The notes: a model not told the origin generated them from the sequence alone. Positions 28,079-36,546 are shown, numbered from the stretch's first letter. The stretch: DNA of 64,000 nucleotides from Oxalobacteraceae sp. CFBP 8761 (GCA_014841595.1 JACYUE010000001.1:2794667-2858666); one strand, 5' to 3'. Program-made: numbers and translations.

Positions 28079-28106
28079 TTGACTATTGAAAATGATCCGC
28101 TATAAT
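28079..28106 (+). promoter_or_regulatory. Strong promoter of the tRNA-Leu operon
   Basis: TTGACT (28079-28084) and a perfect TATAAT (28101-28106) are separated by 16 bases, giving a start near 28113 and a 145-base leader before the first tRNA. The leader holds no recognisable gene. The strength of the boxes suits a stable-RNA operon. Confidence 0.8.
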
Positions 28107-28257
28107 CTCGCTCTCTTCAGCAACGGCGACAACGCCGGGGCGATGAAAAGCAGTGGTAGCAGAGGATGTTTGATGCGCCGGTCAGCGATGTTTCACGAAT
28201 AGTTGATCTGGCGGAAAATGACAAACCCTGCTATTGTAGCAGAGATGTTCTTGCAGT

Positions 28258-28342
28258 GCCCACGTGGCGGAATTGGTAGACGCGCATGGTTCAGGTCCAT
28301 GTGCCGCGAGGTGTGGGGGTTCGAGTCCCTCCGTGGGCACCA
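28258..28342 (+). tRNA. tRNA-Leu(CAG), copy 1
   Basis: 85 bases including an encoded CCA. The acceptor is GCCCACG/CGTGGGC, the anticodon CAG lies within GTTCAGGTC, there is a class II variable arm, and the T-loop is TTCGAGT. It reads CUG, the dominant leucine codon in high-GC genomes. It differs from copies 2-4 by G instead of A in the variable region (GCCGCGAGG against GCCGCAAGG). Confidence 0.97.
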
Positions 28343-28379
28343 AAAAGTTCATCGGTTGTAAAGTTCGTGTAGTTGCAGT

Positions 28380-28464
28380 GCCCACGTGGCGGAATTGGTA
28401 GACGCGCATGGTTCAGGTCCATGTGCCGCAAGGTGTGGGGGTTCGAGTCCCTCCGTGGGCACCA
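28380..28464 (+). tRNA. tRNA-Leu(CAG), copy 2
   Basis: Identical in length and structure to copy 1, with GCCGCAAGG in the variable region and encoded CCA. It is separated from copy 1 by 37 bases. The bases immediately 5' (TTGCAGT) are shared with copies 1 and 4. Confidence 0.97.
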
Positions 28465-28520
28465 AAGGTCTCAAGTAGTATGCAAGGTAGCAAGCAGTAT
28501 CGTTGTTGAGTAGTCCCAGT

Positions 28521-28605
28521 GCCCACGTGGCGGAATTGGTAGACGCGCATGGTTCAGGTCCATGTGCCGCAAGGTGTGGGGGTTCGAGTCCCTCCGTGGG
28601 CACCA
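28521..28605 (+). tRNA. tRNA-Leu(CAG), copy 3
   Basis: Same sequence as copy 2, with a 56-base spacer before it. The base run just upstream is TCCCAGT instead of TTGCAGT. Confidence 0.97.
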
Positions 28606-28657
28606 AAAGTCTATCTCGTAGTAAGCAGTCTGTAATATCGTTGTCAGCAGTTGCAGT

Positions 28658-28742
28658 GCCCACGTGGCGGAATTGGTAGACGCGCATGGTTCAGGTCCAT
28701 GTGCCGCAAGGTGTGGGGGTTCGAGTCCCTCCGTGGGCACCA
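28658..28742 (+). tRNA. tRNA-Leu(CAG), copy 4
   Basis: Same sequence as copies 2 and 3, with a 52-base spacer before it. It is followed by an A-run and the hairpin at 28775-28818. Confidence 0.97.
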
Positions 28743-28774
28743 AAAAATGTAGTGAGTTTGTGGACCCCGTGTCC

Positions 28775-28818
28775 CGCAAAACGCCGTGGCCTTTGAAACA
28801 GGGTTACGGCGTTTTGCG
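28775..28818 (+). terminator. Hairpin downstream of the tRNA-Leu array
   Basis: A 13-bp perfect stem CGCAAAACGCCGT / ACGGCGTTTTGCG encloses an 18-base loop. Its right arm ends in GTTTTGCGTT rather than a clean U-run. A competing hairpin GGGTTA/TAACCC (28801-28806 with 28820-28825) uses part of the same sequence. It most likely ends the tRNA transcript. Confidence 0.6.
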
Positions 28819-28842
28819 TTAACCCTTCCATTTGCCGCAGTG

Positions 28843-29232
28843 TCAGTGCGTCGCCAGATCATCGAGGATCGGGCAGGCCGAGCGCGCATCGCCATGGCAC
28901 GATGCTGCCAGGCTCACAAGCGTGCGGCGCATTGCCGCCATCTCCGCGATCTTGCGGTCCAGTTCCTCGATATGCGTCTGCGCCAGCGCGCGCACGTCGG
29001 CACTGGCCCGACCCTTGTCTTCCCACAGCGCCAGCAGGTTCCTGATCTGGTCCAGCGAAAAGCCCAGTGCCCGCCCGCGATGGATGAATTGCAGCACGCG
29101 CACCTCGCGCTCGTTGTAGAGGCGATAGCCGGCGCCGGTGCGGCGTGGCGCCGGCACCAGGCCGATCGATTCGTAATGGCGGATCATCTTGGCCGTGACG
29201 CCCGATGCGCGGGCGGCGTCGCCGATATTCAT
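28843..29232 (-). CDS. cueR: CueR-type copper-responsive MerR regulator
   Basis: This encodes 129 aa from ATG 29232 (MNIGDAARASGVTAKMIRHY). The MerR DNA-binding domain (KMIRHYESIGLVPAPRRTGAGYRLY) is followed by the long dimerisation helix. The C-terminal metal loop is CHGDARSAC, two cysteines with seven residues between them as in CueR, followed by PILDDL. CueR senses Cu(I) and activates promoters with a 19-base spacer; exactly such a promoter lies upstream (29282-29312). No copper ATPase or oxidase gene is in the window, so its main targets lie elsewhere. Confidence 0.9.
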   Translation of the reverse strand: MNIGDAARASGVTAKMIRHYESIGLVPAPRRTGAGYRLYNEREVRVLQFIHRGRALGFSLDQIRNLLALWEDKGRASADVRALAQTHIEELDRKIAEMAAMRRTLVSLAASCHGDARSACPILDDLATH

Positions 29233-29281
29233 GCTCGATGGGGTCGCTTGCACGGTGCACTCCGGTTGTCGTTCACGCACC

Positions 29282-29312
29282 AGCTTACACCTTCCCACGG
29301 TGGGAAGGACAA
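29282..29312 (-). promoter_or_regulatory. CueR-type promoter and operator
   Basis: On the minus strand TTGTCC (29312-29307) and TAAGCT (29287-29282) are separated by 19 bases, the hallmark of MerR-family promoters. The spacer contains a dyad with two 9-base arms, CCTTCCCAC and GTGGGAAGG, around one central base (29290-29308). The core CCTTCC-N7-GGAAGG matches known CueR boxes. Orientation is towards the regulator gene, implying copper-induced autoregulation. Confidence 0.8.
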
Positions 29313-29356
29313 GTGCAGGCTTGACTTGCGCGCCGGAACGGCCGAGCATGGGCGGC

Positions 29357-29563
29357 ATGCAGATTCTTCGCTCTGCCGTCCTCGGGACGGTGCTCCTCGT
29401 CGTTATCTCTTCCAGCCTGGCTGCGCCGGCGCCGTATTACCAATGGCGCAGCAAGCTCACGGGCGCGCTGGCCTGTTCGCCGACGCCGCTGGGTGAAGGC
29501 TGGGTCAAGGCGACCGGCCCCTATCGTGACGCGCGTTGCGAAAAACCCATCGTTGTTAAATAA
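29357..29563 (+). CDS. Small exported protein, unknown function
   Basis: This encodes 68 aa from ATG 29357 (MQILRSAVLGTVLLVVISSS); ATG 29348, three codons earlier, is an alternative. A signal peptide ends at about SSSLAAPAP. The mature part of about 45 residues (YYQWRSKLTGALACSPTPLG and onward) contains two cysteines that could form a disulfide. Its gene is divergent from the copper regulator, so copper control from the shared region is possible but the promoter geometry favours the other strand. I do not recognise a family. Confidence 0.6.
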   Translation: MQILRSAVLGTVLLVVISSSLAAPAPYYQWRSKLTGALACSPTPLGEGWVKATGPYRDARCEKPIVVK

Positions 29564-29636
29564 TGAATCCGGCAGACGTCGTTTGTCTGTCATTGTTCAG
29601 CTTTCAAAAACAGCTTACCCACTGAGGAGACACCTT

Positions 29637-30200
29637 ATGTTTACCAGCCCGGAACAGTTTGCCAACGCCACGAAAACCCTGTTCGACCTGCAGATGCAGA
29701 CCTTCAATGCGCTGGCCGGCAAGACCGTCAAGGGCGTCGAGCAGGTCGTCGCCCTGAACATGAACGCCATCAAGAGCACGATGGACAGCACGATGCAGGC
29801 GAGCCGTGACGTCGCCCAGGCCGGCAATCCAAAGGCCGCGTACGAGTCGCTCGCGGCGCGCATGCAGCCAGCCGCCGGCGTCACCAACGCGGCCGAGTAC
29901 ACGACGCAGTTGAAAGCCATCATCGACGACATGCATAACGAGTTCCGCGGCGCGGCCGATGCGCACGCCGTCGAAGCGAAGAACACGTTGTCGGCGCTGA
30001 TCTATGACGTCACGCAGAACGTCAAGCCGGGGTCCGAGAACGCGGTCCAGATCATGAAGGCGGCGATCGACAATGCCTTCAAGGGCTACGAGCAGGTAAC
30101 GGCAGCCACGCGGCAGGCGGTGCAGACGGTCGAAGCGCAGTTCGAACGCGCCAGCACCATCGTCACACCGGGCGGCGGCAAGCAGGACAAACCCGAGTAA
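29637..30200 (+). CDS. phaP: Phasin (PHA granule-associated protein)
   Basis: This encodes 187 aa from ATG 29637, with GAGGAG about 10 bases upstream. The N-terminus MFTSPEQFANATKTLFDLQM and the amphipathic all-helical, cysteine-free composition are typical of Burkholderiales phasins (TIGR01841/PF09361). Phasins coat polyhydroxyalkanoate granules and control their size. The C-terminus is a short flexible tail (TPGGGKQDKPE). It is followed by the converging tssA gene. Confidence 0.93.
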   Translation: MFTSPEQFANATKTLFDLQMQTFNALAGKTVKGVEQVVALNMNAIKSTMDSTMQASRDVAQAGNPKAAYESLAARMQPAAGVTNAAEYTTQLKAIIDDMHNEFRGAADAHAVEAKNTLSALIYDVTQNVKPGSENAVQIMKAAIDNAFKGYEQVTAATRQAVQTVEAQFERASTIVTPGGGKQDKPE

Positions 30201-30224
30201 GCGCAGGTAAGTCCCCCCGCCAAC

Positions 30225-30249
30225 AACCCGGCCCCTCAGGGCGCCGGGT
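30225..30249. terminator. GC-rich hairpin between phasin and tssA
   Basis: ACCCGGC (30226-30232) pairs with GCCGGGT (30243-30249) around the sequence containing the tssA stop codon. It may serve as a shared terminator for the two convergent genes, although neither side has a long T-run. Confidence 0.4.
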
Positions 30250-31246
30250 GTTTCATCGGCTGGTCCGCCTGGTCGTCGATTCCCAGCAAATCTTCCAGCC
30301 GCGCCAGCGACACCTCATCCTTGATCACCGAACGCAGCCAGGTATGCAATGGCTGCTCGCCCCAGCGCGCCGCTTTTTCCGCCAGATACGCAACGGGGCT
30401 GTGTGGCTCCGTGCGCCGGAAGAAATCGGCGACCTGGCGCAGCTGCGCCAGCGCCTGATCGCGGTGCCCGACCGGTCCGTCGATGTGCGCCGGCCGGGCC
30501 ACGGCGATGGCGCCGCCCTGCCCTGCCGTCGATGACGCAGCGCTTGTCACCGCTAGCGGCAAGCCTGGTGAGATCAGGTCGATGACGTCGCGCAGCGCCG
30601 TGCGGGCCGAGCTGCAGCTGGGACCGTCGTTGCCCAGTTGCGCATCGACGACCCGTTCCAGTTCGCCAAGCGCCGCGACGCACGCTTCACAATCAGCCAG
30701 CAACGCCTGCACAAACGCCGGCTTGCTGCGTGCACGCAGCGCCTCCAGTTCGGCCACCGCGTCCGGCCCTCGTGCGCGCGCCACTTCCCATGCCTGCAGC
30801 GTCAGGGTGCCGCTCTCGTCCAGCGCGACCCCCTTGGCCAGCGGCGCCACGCGGCTGGCCAGCCAGCCCAGGATGCCGATGCGCCGCTCGACGCCGTCTT
30901 CGTCGGCCTGCGGATGCACGCCGTCCCAGTAGCGCGCGCACAGCGCGGCCACCAGGCCCAGGCCATCGGCCAGGCCGCGCATGCCGCCGGTACGGGTGCT
31001 GGCCTCGGCCAGCCAGGCGGCCAGTTGCAAGTCCTTGCTGCGCGTTTCGAGCAGGGCGGCGCAGCGTTTGCCGACGAACTTCCAGTCGGCTTCCTTGAGC
31101 GCCGTGACCCAGGCGCCCTGCTCCAGCGACGGATCGTCGGCCAGGCGCGCGCGGGCGATCTCGTCGACTTCGGGCGCGAAGGCCAGGTCGGCGCCGCACG
31201 GATTGTCCGGCGTGATTGGTGTGAGCAACAGGTCGATAGCGAGCAT
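30236..31246 (-). CDS. tssA: Type VI secretion protein TssA (ImpA family)
   Basis: This encodes 336 aa starting MLAIDLLLTPITPDNPCGAD, with GGAGA upstream. The N-terminal ImpA domain is clear: PDNPCGADLAFAPEVDEIAR, DWKFVGKRCAALLETRSKDL and AAWLAEASTRTGGMRGLADG. The C-terminal part has the short-TssA pattern RRTEPHSPVAYLAEKAARWG. TssA starts and caps sheath assembly at the baseplate. Its gene is last in the minus-strand tssB-tssA arm, 27 bases after clpV. Confidence 0.93.
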   Translation of the reverse strand: MLAIDLLLTPITPDNPCGADLAFAPEVDEIARARLADDPSLEQGAWVTALKEADWKFVGKRCAALLETRSKDLQLAAWLAEASTRTGGMRGLADGLGLVAALCARYWDGVHPQADEDGVERRIGILGWLASRVAPLAKGVALDESGTLTLQAWEVARARGPDAVAELEALRARSKPAFVQALLADCEACVAALGELERVVDAQLGNDGPSCSSARTALRDVIDLISPGLPLAVTSAASSTAGQGGAIAVARPAHIDGPVGHRDQALAQLRQVADFFRRTEPHSPVAYLAEKAARWGEQPLHTWLRSVIKDEVSLARLEDLLGIDDQADQPMKHPAP

Positions 31247-31273
31247 GGCGTCTCCTTGGAATCAAGTCTGCAA

Positions 31274-33931
31274 TCAAGCCTGGACCGGTTCGATCAGGTA
31301 TTTGAACTTGCCGGCGCGGGTGGCGCCGACCTTCACGCGGGCGATGGCGCCGCCTTCCATCATCCGCGCCAGCACGCTGTCGGCGATCTCGGGCAGCAGC
31401 GTGCCGCCCAGGATGTTGTCGATATTGCGCGCGCCGGAATCGACTTCGGTGCAGCGGCTGAGCACTGCCGCCACCAGGGCGTCGTCGTATTCGAAGCTGG
31501 CCTTGTGGTTCTCGAGCACGCGCGCACCGATGCGCGCAAGCTTCAGACGGATGATATTGGCCAGCACCTCGTCGCCGATCGGGTAGAACGGCACCACGCT
31601 CAAGCGGCCCAGGAAAGCCGGCTTGAAATGCTTCATCAGGCTCGGGCGCAGGAGGTCGGCCAGCGCGTCGGGCGTGGGCAGGTCGGCCGCCGGCTTGTTC
31701 AGGCAGGCAGCCATCAGCTGGCTGGCGCCGACGTTCGACGTCAGGATGATGATCGTGTTGCGAAAGTCGATGACGCGGCCTTCGGCATCGTCCATCACAC
31801 CCTTGTCGAAGACCTGGTAGAACAGTTCGAGCACGTCCGGGTGCGCTTTCTCGGCTTCGTCGAGCAGCACGACGCTGTACGGATTGCGCCGCACCGCTTC
31901 GGTCAGCACGCCGCCCTCGCCGTAGCCGACATAGCCGGGCGGCGAGCCTTTCAGGCCGGAGACGCTGTGCGCTTCCTGGTATTCGCTCATATTGATCGTG
32001 ATGAGCTTGCGCTCGCCGCCGTACAGGATGTCGGCCAGCGCCAGCGCCGTTTCGGTCTTGCCCACGCCCGAGGTGCCGACAAACAAAAACACGCCCTTGG
32101 GCTTGTTCGGATCGTCGAGGTTGGCGCGCGCGGTGCGCACGCGCTGGGCCACGACACTGCTCGCGTGGCGCTGGCCCAGGATGCGCTCGTCGAGCATCGC
32201 CTGCAGATTGACGACGGTGCGGATTTCATCCTTGACCATGCGCCCGAGCGGGATGCCGGTCCAGGCGGCGACGATGGCGGCAACCGTGTGCCCGTCGACC
32301 TGCACCGGCACCAGCGGCGCATCGCCCTGCAGGGATCGCAGACGCTCGCCCAGCGCGCGCAGTTGCACGCTGCCGTCCCCCGCTGCGTTTGGTCCCGCCC
32401 CTTCGAGTTCCGCGCGCAGGGTGCCGATCTGGCCCGCCAGCACCTGTTCGTCGGTCCAACGACTTTGCAGCGCGACCTGCTCGGCCGCTGCACTGGCGCG
32501 CTCTTCGCCCAGCGACGCCAGCACTTGCGCGTGGTCGTCCCCGGCGCTGGCGTCGCGACTCAGGGCTTTGACGCGGGCGTCCAAGCGCTCGATGCGGCGT
32601 CCGCAATCTTCCAGCAATGCCGGCGTCGCGCTCTGGCCCAGCGCCACCCTGGCGCACGCCGTGTCCAGCACACTGATGGCCTTGTCCGGCAACTGGCGCC
32701 CGCTGATGTAGCGGTGCGACAGGCGCACCGCCTCGGTGATGGCCTCGTCATAGATGCGCACACCGAAGTGCTGCTCCATCAGCGGCGTCATCGCGCGCAG
32801 CATCGCAGCCGCCGTGTCTTCGTCGGGCTCCTCGACCTTGATCACCTGGAAGCGCCGCGCGAGCGCCGCATCCTTTTCGAAGTATTTCTTGTATTCGCCC
32901 CAGGTGGTCGCGGCGATCGTGCGCAGCTCGCCCCGCGCCAGTGCGGGCTTGAGCAGGTTGGCCGCATCGTTCTGGCCGGCCGCGCCGCCGGCACCGATCA
33001 TCGTGTGCGCTTCGTCGATGAAGAGGATGATCGCGTGGGGGCTCTGCTTGATCTCGTGGATGACATTCTTGAGGCGGTTTTCGAATTCGCCCTTCACGCT
33101 GGCGCCGGCCTGCAGCAAGCCCATGTCGAGCGTGTGGATCTCGGCGCCCTTGAGCACGTCCGGCACGTCACCCAGTGCAATGCGCAGCGCCAGGCCCTCG
33201 ACGACGGCCGTTTTGCCGACACCTGCTTCGCCCGTCAGGATCGGGTTGTTCTGGCGCCGCCGCATCAGGATGTCGATGGCCTGGCGGATCTCCATGTCGC
33301 GCCCGATGACCGGGTCGACCTTGCCGTCGCGCGCACGCGCCGTCAGGCACGTCGTGTACTGATCGAGCGCCGGCGTGGCGCGGCCCGCAGACTGCGCCAG
33401 CTCGGATGCAGCATCCGGCCCGGGCTCGCTGCTTTCCGCCGCCAGCTCCGTTTGCTCTACCGAGCCGCGCGTCAGGCGCTCGAGATCGTGCTTCAGGCGG
33501 TCCAGCGGAAAGCGCGCAAACAGCGGCGAGGCACGCTGCGCCAGTTGCGCCAGCGACGGCTCGGTCAACAGCGCCAGTATCAGATGGCTGCTGCGAATCC
33601 GGGACGGCCCGCCGGCGCCGAGCGACGCGATCAGCCAGGCGTGCTCGAACAGCAGCGGCAGATGGCGTGAAAACACGGGCGTGCGTGCGCTGCCGGTGGC
33701 AAAGCGCGCCACTTCGCGGCGCAGGTCGGCTTCGAGGCCCGTGAGGCTGATATCGCAGTGGCGCGCGATCGCGGTCAGGTCGCTGCCCGGCTGCTCGATC
33801 AGGCCAAGAAACAGATGCTCGACGTCGACTTCGTACTGGCCCAGCCCGACGCAGATGCTGGCGGCGCGCGTGGCCGCCGCGCGCGTGGTGTCGTTGAGCT
33901 TCGAGATCAGCGTCTTGAGGTTGATGTCCAT
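31274..33931 (-). CDS. tssH: Type VI secretion ATPase ClpV/TssH
   Basis: This encodes 885 aa from ATG 33931 with AGGAGG upstream. An N-terminal Clp-N domain is followed by AAA1 (Walker A GEAGVGKT, Walker B in IILFIDEAH), a middle coiled-coil domain, and AAA2 (GTSGVGKTETALAL, then VVLLDEAEKAHPDV). ClpV disassembles the contracted TssB/TssC sheath for recycling. Its first 25 bases overlap the 3' end of tssE; in most loci tssF and tssG would lie between these two genes. Confidence 0.95.
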   Translation of the reverse strand: MDINLKTLISKLNDTTRAAATRAASICVGLGQYEVDVEHLFLGLIEQPGSDLTAIARHCDISLTGLEADLRREVARFATGSARTPVFSRHLPLLFEHAWLIASLGAGGPSRIRSSHLILALLTEPSLAQLAQRASPLFARFPLDRLKHDLERLTRGSVEQTELAAESSEPGPDAASELAQSAGRATPALDQYTTCLTARARDGKVDPVIGRDMEIRQAIDILMRRRQNNPILTGEAGVGKTAVVEGLALRIALGDVPDVLKGAEIHTLDMGLLQAGASVKGEFENRLKNVIHEIKQSPHAIILFIDEAHTMIGAGGAAGQNDAANLLKPALARGELRTIAATTWGEYKKYFEKDAALARRFQVIKVEEPDEDTAAAMLRAMTPLMEQHFGVRIYDEAITEAVRLSHRYISGRQLPDKAISVLDTACARVALGQSATPALLEDCGRRIERLDARVKALSRDASAGDDHAQVLASLGEERASAAAEQVALQSRWTDEQVLAGQIGTLRAELEGAGPNAAGDGSVQLRALGERLRSLQGDAPLVPVQVDGHTVAAIVAAWTGIPLGRMVKDEIRTVVNLQAMLDERILGQRHASSVVAQRVRTARANLDDPNKPKGVFLFVGTSGVGKTETALALADILYGGERKLITINMSEYQEAHSVSGLKGSPPGYVGYGEGGVLTEAVRRNPYSVVLLDEAEKAHPDVLELFYQVFDKGVMDDAEGRVIDFRNTIIILTSNVGASQLMAACLNKPAADLPTPDALADLLRPSLMKHFKPAFLGRLSVVPFYPIGDEVLANIIRLKLARIGARVLENHKASFEYDDALVAAVLSRCTEVDSGARNIDNILGGTLLPEIADSVLARMMEGGAIARVKVGATRAGKFKYLIEPVQA

Positions 33932-34431
33932 CGTGCCTCCTGGTCGGGTGGGTTCGCGGCCTTGGCAGGCCGGACGGTACGGTTGACGTCGTAGTGCAGC
34001 GACGACGGTTGCAGAACGGCGTTGAAGTTGATCGTCCCGTCCTGGCCGCCCAGCGCCAGACGGGCATGAATGACAAACTGCAGGCGGTTGACGTCGCCCG
34101 CGTCCGGCGCAAACGCGGCGCGCACGTCGGACAGGCGTGGCTCATGCGAGGCAAGCGCTTCTTCGATGCTGGCGCAGACGGCGTCGCGATCAAGGCTGCT
34201 GGTCAGGCAAAACCCGGCGAAGTCGATCAGGCCGTAATTGAGCAAGGATGCGCGCGCATGCGGGTAGCCGGCCAGGTGGGCGGGATCGAGCGCGAGGCGG
34301 GTATTGAGCAAGGCTTCGAGGTCACGCGCGATGCTGTCCTTGACGCGCTCGATGCCGGCCGGCGCGCCGGCCCCAAGATCGCGGCGCTCGTCCATGAGGC
34401 GGTCGAGCAGCCCAGGCGTACAGCCTTTCAT
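33907..34431 (-). CDS. tssE: Type VI baseplate subunit TssE
   Basis: This encodes 174 aa beginning MKGCTPGLLDRLMDERRDLG. The gp25-like core is visible in SIARDLEALLNTRLALDPAH, NYGLIDFAGF and EPRLSDVRAAF, ending in INFNAVLQPSSLHYDVNRTV. The last 20 residues (RPAKAANPPDQEARWTSTSR) are encoded in the overlap with clpV and are unusual for the family. TssE is a wedge component with TssF, TssG and TssK. Confidence 0.9.
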   Translation of the reverse strand: MKGCTPGLLDRLMDERRDLGAGAPAGIERVKDSIARDLEALLNTRLALDPAHLAGYPHARASLLNYGLIDFAGFCLTSSLDRDAVCASIEEALASHEPRLSDVRAAFAPDAGDVNRLQFVIHARLALGGQDGTINFNAVLQPSSLHYDVNRTVRPAKAANPPDQEARWTSTSRR

Positions 34432-34462
34432 GGTGTCTCCGAGGGGGGGTAATTACAACGAA

Positions 34463-34489
34463 CACGCGGCGGCGCGCAGCCGCCGCGTG
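34463..34489 (-). terminator. Stable hairpin after hcp
   Basis: A perfect 11-bp GC stem CACGCGGCGGC / GCCGCCGCGTG with a 5-base loop lies between hcp and tssE. On the minus strand it is followed by a T-rich stretch (TTCGTTGTAATT). It probably attenuates transcription or protects the abundant hcp message, lowering expression of tssE and clpV relative to hcp. Confidence 0.65.
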
Positions 34490-34507
34490 GAAAGCGGCGG
34501 GCGCCGC

Positions 34508-34999
34508 TCAGACGATCTTGTTGGCCGCCAGGTCCCAGCCGCCCGAGGTGTTGCCGCCGGCGCCGCCGGTCACCTTTTGCTGGGTGTATTTCCACTTGAT
34601 CTTCGAGAACTTCAGGCCCACTGCTTCGTGGATGATGCTGCCTTCGGCAACGCTTGGCTGGACACCGCCGATCAGCACGTTTTCAAGCTCGATCTCGAAG
34701 TACTTGATGCGCTCGCCCTGGCCATCGGCGCGCATGAATTCCAGCTTGGCCTTGGGGATGGTTTTGCCTGCCGAGCAGGTTTGCAACAGGATGGGCGAGG
34801 CCAGGTCGGCGAGCTTGGTCAGCGCGATTTCCTGATGCTCGCAGCGTTCGGCGGTGTGACCGCCGCCGGTGGATGCCGTGGCCGACCGGGGCTGGCTCAC
34901 GCCCCAGTTCACCGAGGTGCACTCGATCCAGTCCTTGTGCCGGTCATCCTGCGACTCGCCTTTGATCCCGTCGATCTGCAGGTACACGTCAATTGCCAT
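34508..34999 (-). CDS. hcp: Type VI tube protein Hcp (TssD)
   Basis: This encodes 163 aa starting MAIDVYLQIDGIKGESQDDR. Family segments include WIECTSVNWGVSQPR, LTKLADLASPILLQTCSAGK, and YFEIELENVLIGGV. Hcp hexamers stack into the inner tube fired by the system. The gene lies between tssC and tssE in the usual order. Confidence 0.95.
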   Translation of the reverse strand: MAIDVYLQIDGIKGESQDDRHKDWIECTSVNWGVSQPRSATASTGGGHTAERCEHQEIALTKLADLASPILLQTCSAGKTIPKAKLEFMRADGQGERIKYFEIELENVLIGGVQPSVAEGSIIHEAVGLKFSKIKWKYTQQKVTGGAGGNTSGGWDLAANKIV

Positions 35000-35054
35000 G
35001 TTCTACTCCAAGTGTGATTGAAACGTCGGTTGAACAACAAGTTGGTTACAGCAG

Positions 35055-36545
35055 TCAGTTCTTGGTCGATTGCGGCAACTCCGCGACCAAACGGAGCGAA
35101 ACGGACAGCTCGTCGAGCTGGAAATGCGGTCGCAGGAACGACACGGCGCGGTACACGCCGGGCCGGCCCGGCACCTCGGATACCTGCACGCTGGCTTCGC
35201 GCAGCGGGAACTGCGCTTTCTGGTCCTGGCTCGCGTTATCGTCGAGCAGGACGTATTGCGTCAGCCAGCGGTTCAGGTAATCCTCGACATTGGACGCTGC
35301 CGCGAAGCTGCCGATCTTGTCGCGCATCATGGATTTCATGTAATGCGCTATACGCGACACAGCAAAGATGTATTGAAGTTGCGACGACAGCACCGCGTTC
35401 GCATTGGCCGCCTCGTTGTTGTACTTGCGCGCCTTCTGCGCCGACTGCGCCCCAAAAAACGCGGCGTACGACGTGTTCTTGCAATGCACGAGCGAGATGA
35501 AGCCCAGGTCCGACATTTCCTTTTCGCGGCGGTCCGTGATCGCCACTTCGGTCGGGCACTTGAGCGCCACCTCGCCCTCGTCGGTCTTGAACGTGTGAGT
35601 CGGCAGGTTTTCGACCAGCCCACCGCCCTCGACGCCGCGGATCGCCGCGCACCAGCCGTAATCCTCGAATGCACGCGTCAGGCGCGCACCGAACGCATAC
35701 GCCGCGTTGCACCACAGGTAGCGGGAATGGTCGCTGCCGTCGACGTCTTCGACATAATTGAAGCCTTCGGTGGTCATGCCGTCGGCCGGGTGGTACGGCA
35801 GCCGGCCCAGGAAGCGCGGCAGCGTCAGGCCGACATAGCGCGCGTCTTCCGATTCGCGGAACGCCTTCCACTTCGCGTATTCGACGGTGTCGAACACCTT
35901 GGCCAGATCGCGCGGCTTGCCCAGGTCGCCGAAGCTTTCGACGCCGAACAGTTCGGAGCTGGATGACGTGATGAACGGCGCGTGGCTGGCAGCGGCCACG
36001 TGCGACATCTGCTCGAGAAAATAGATGTCTTCGGGCTGGCGCGTGATCTCGAAGTCGCCGATCAGGGTGCCGTACGGTGCGCCGCCGAAGGTGCCGAATT
36101 CTTCTTCGTAGATTTTCTTGAACATCGTGCTCTGATCGAATTCCATGGCCGACTGGAAGTCTTTCACCAGCTCGCGCTTGGACGCGTTGAGCATGCGGAT
36201 CTGCAGGTTCGCGCCCGTCGTGCTGTTCTTGACCAGATATTGCAGGCCCGTCCAGCTGCGCTCGAGCTTCTGGAATTCGGGCGCGTGCATCACGCTGGAT
36301 AACTGGTCGGAGATCATGCGGTCGAGCTCCGCGAGCCGGGCGTCGATCGTGGCCGACAGGTTCGACGACATCACCATCGTGCCCTGCATGACCTGGCCGA
36401 CCAGCTCCGAGATCAGGTCGCGCGCCCGCACATGCTCGCTGCTGGACGTGGCCACGCGGCTCTGTTCGACGATCTGGTCGAGCAGTGACGGATCCAGTTC
36501 GGGGGCGCCCGGCTGTGCGCCCGTTGATTCGAGGACTGCGGCCAT
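35055..36545 (-). CDS. tssC: Type VI contractile sheath large subunit TssC
   Basis: This encodes 496 aa from ATG 36545 (MAAVLESTGAQPGAPELDPS), with an AGGAGAG site inside the end of tssB. Conserved segments include EFQKLERSWTGLQYLVKNS, YGTLIGDFEI, LPRFLGRLPY and SDLGFISLVHCKNTSYAAFF. TssC and TssB form the contractile sheath. The gene starts one base after the tssB stop. Confidence 0.96.
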   Translation of the reverse strand: MAAVLESTGAQPGAPELDPSLLDQIVEQSRVATSSSEHVRARDLISELVGQVMQGTMVMSSNLSATIDARLAELDRMISDQLSSVMHAPEFQKLERSWTGLQYLVKNSTTGANLQIRMLNASKRELVKDFQSAMEFDQSTMFKKIYEEEFGTFGGAPYGTLIGDFEITRQPEDIYFLEQMSHVAAASHAPFITSSSSELFGVESFGDLGKPRDLAKVFDTVEYAKWKAFRESEDARYVGLTLPRFLGRLPYHPADGMTTEGFNYVEDVDGSDHSRYLWCNAAYAFGARLTRAFEDYGWCAAIRGVEGGGLVENLPTHTFKTDEGEVALKCPTEVAITDRREKEMSDLGFISLVHCKNTSYAAFFGAQSAQKARKYNNEAANANAVLSSQLQYIFAVSRIAHYMKSMMRDKIGSFAAASNVEDYLNRWLTQYVLLDDNASQDQKAQFPLREASVQVSEVPGRPGVYRAVSFLRPHFQLDELSVSLRLVAELPQSTKN

Positions 36546-36546
36546 C

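Noticed and set aside
28258..28742. CRISPR-like array of 85-base repeats with 37-56 base spacers
   Set aside because: The repeats are complete tRNA-Leu genes with CCA ends. The spacers are irregular and no cas gene is present.
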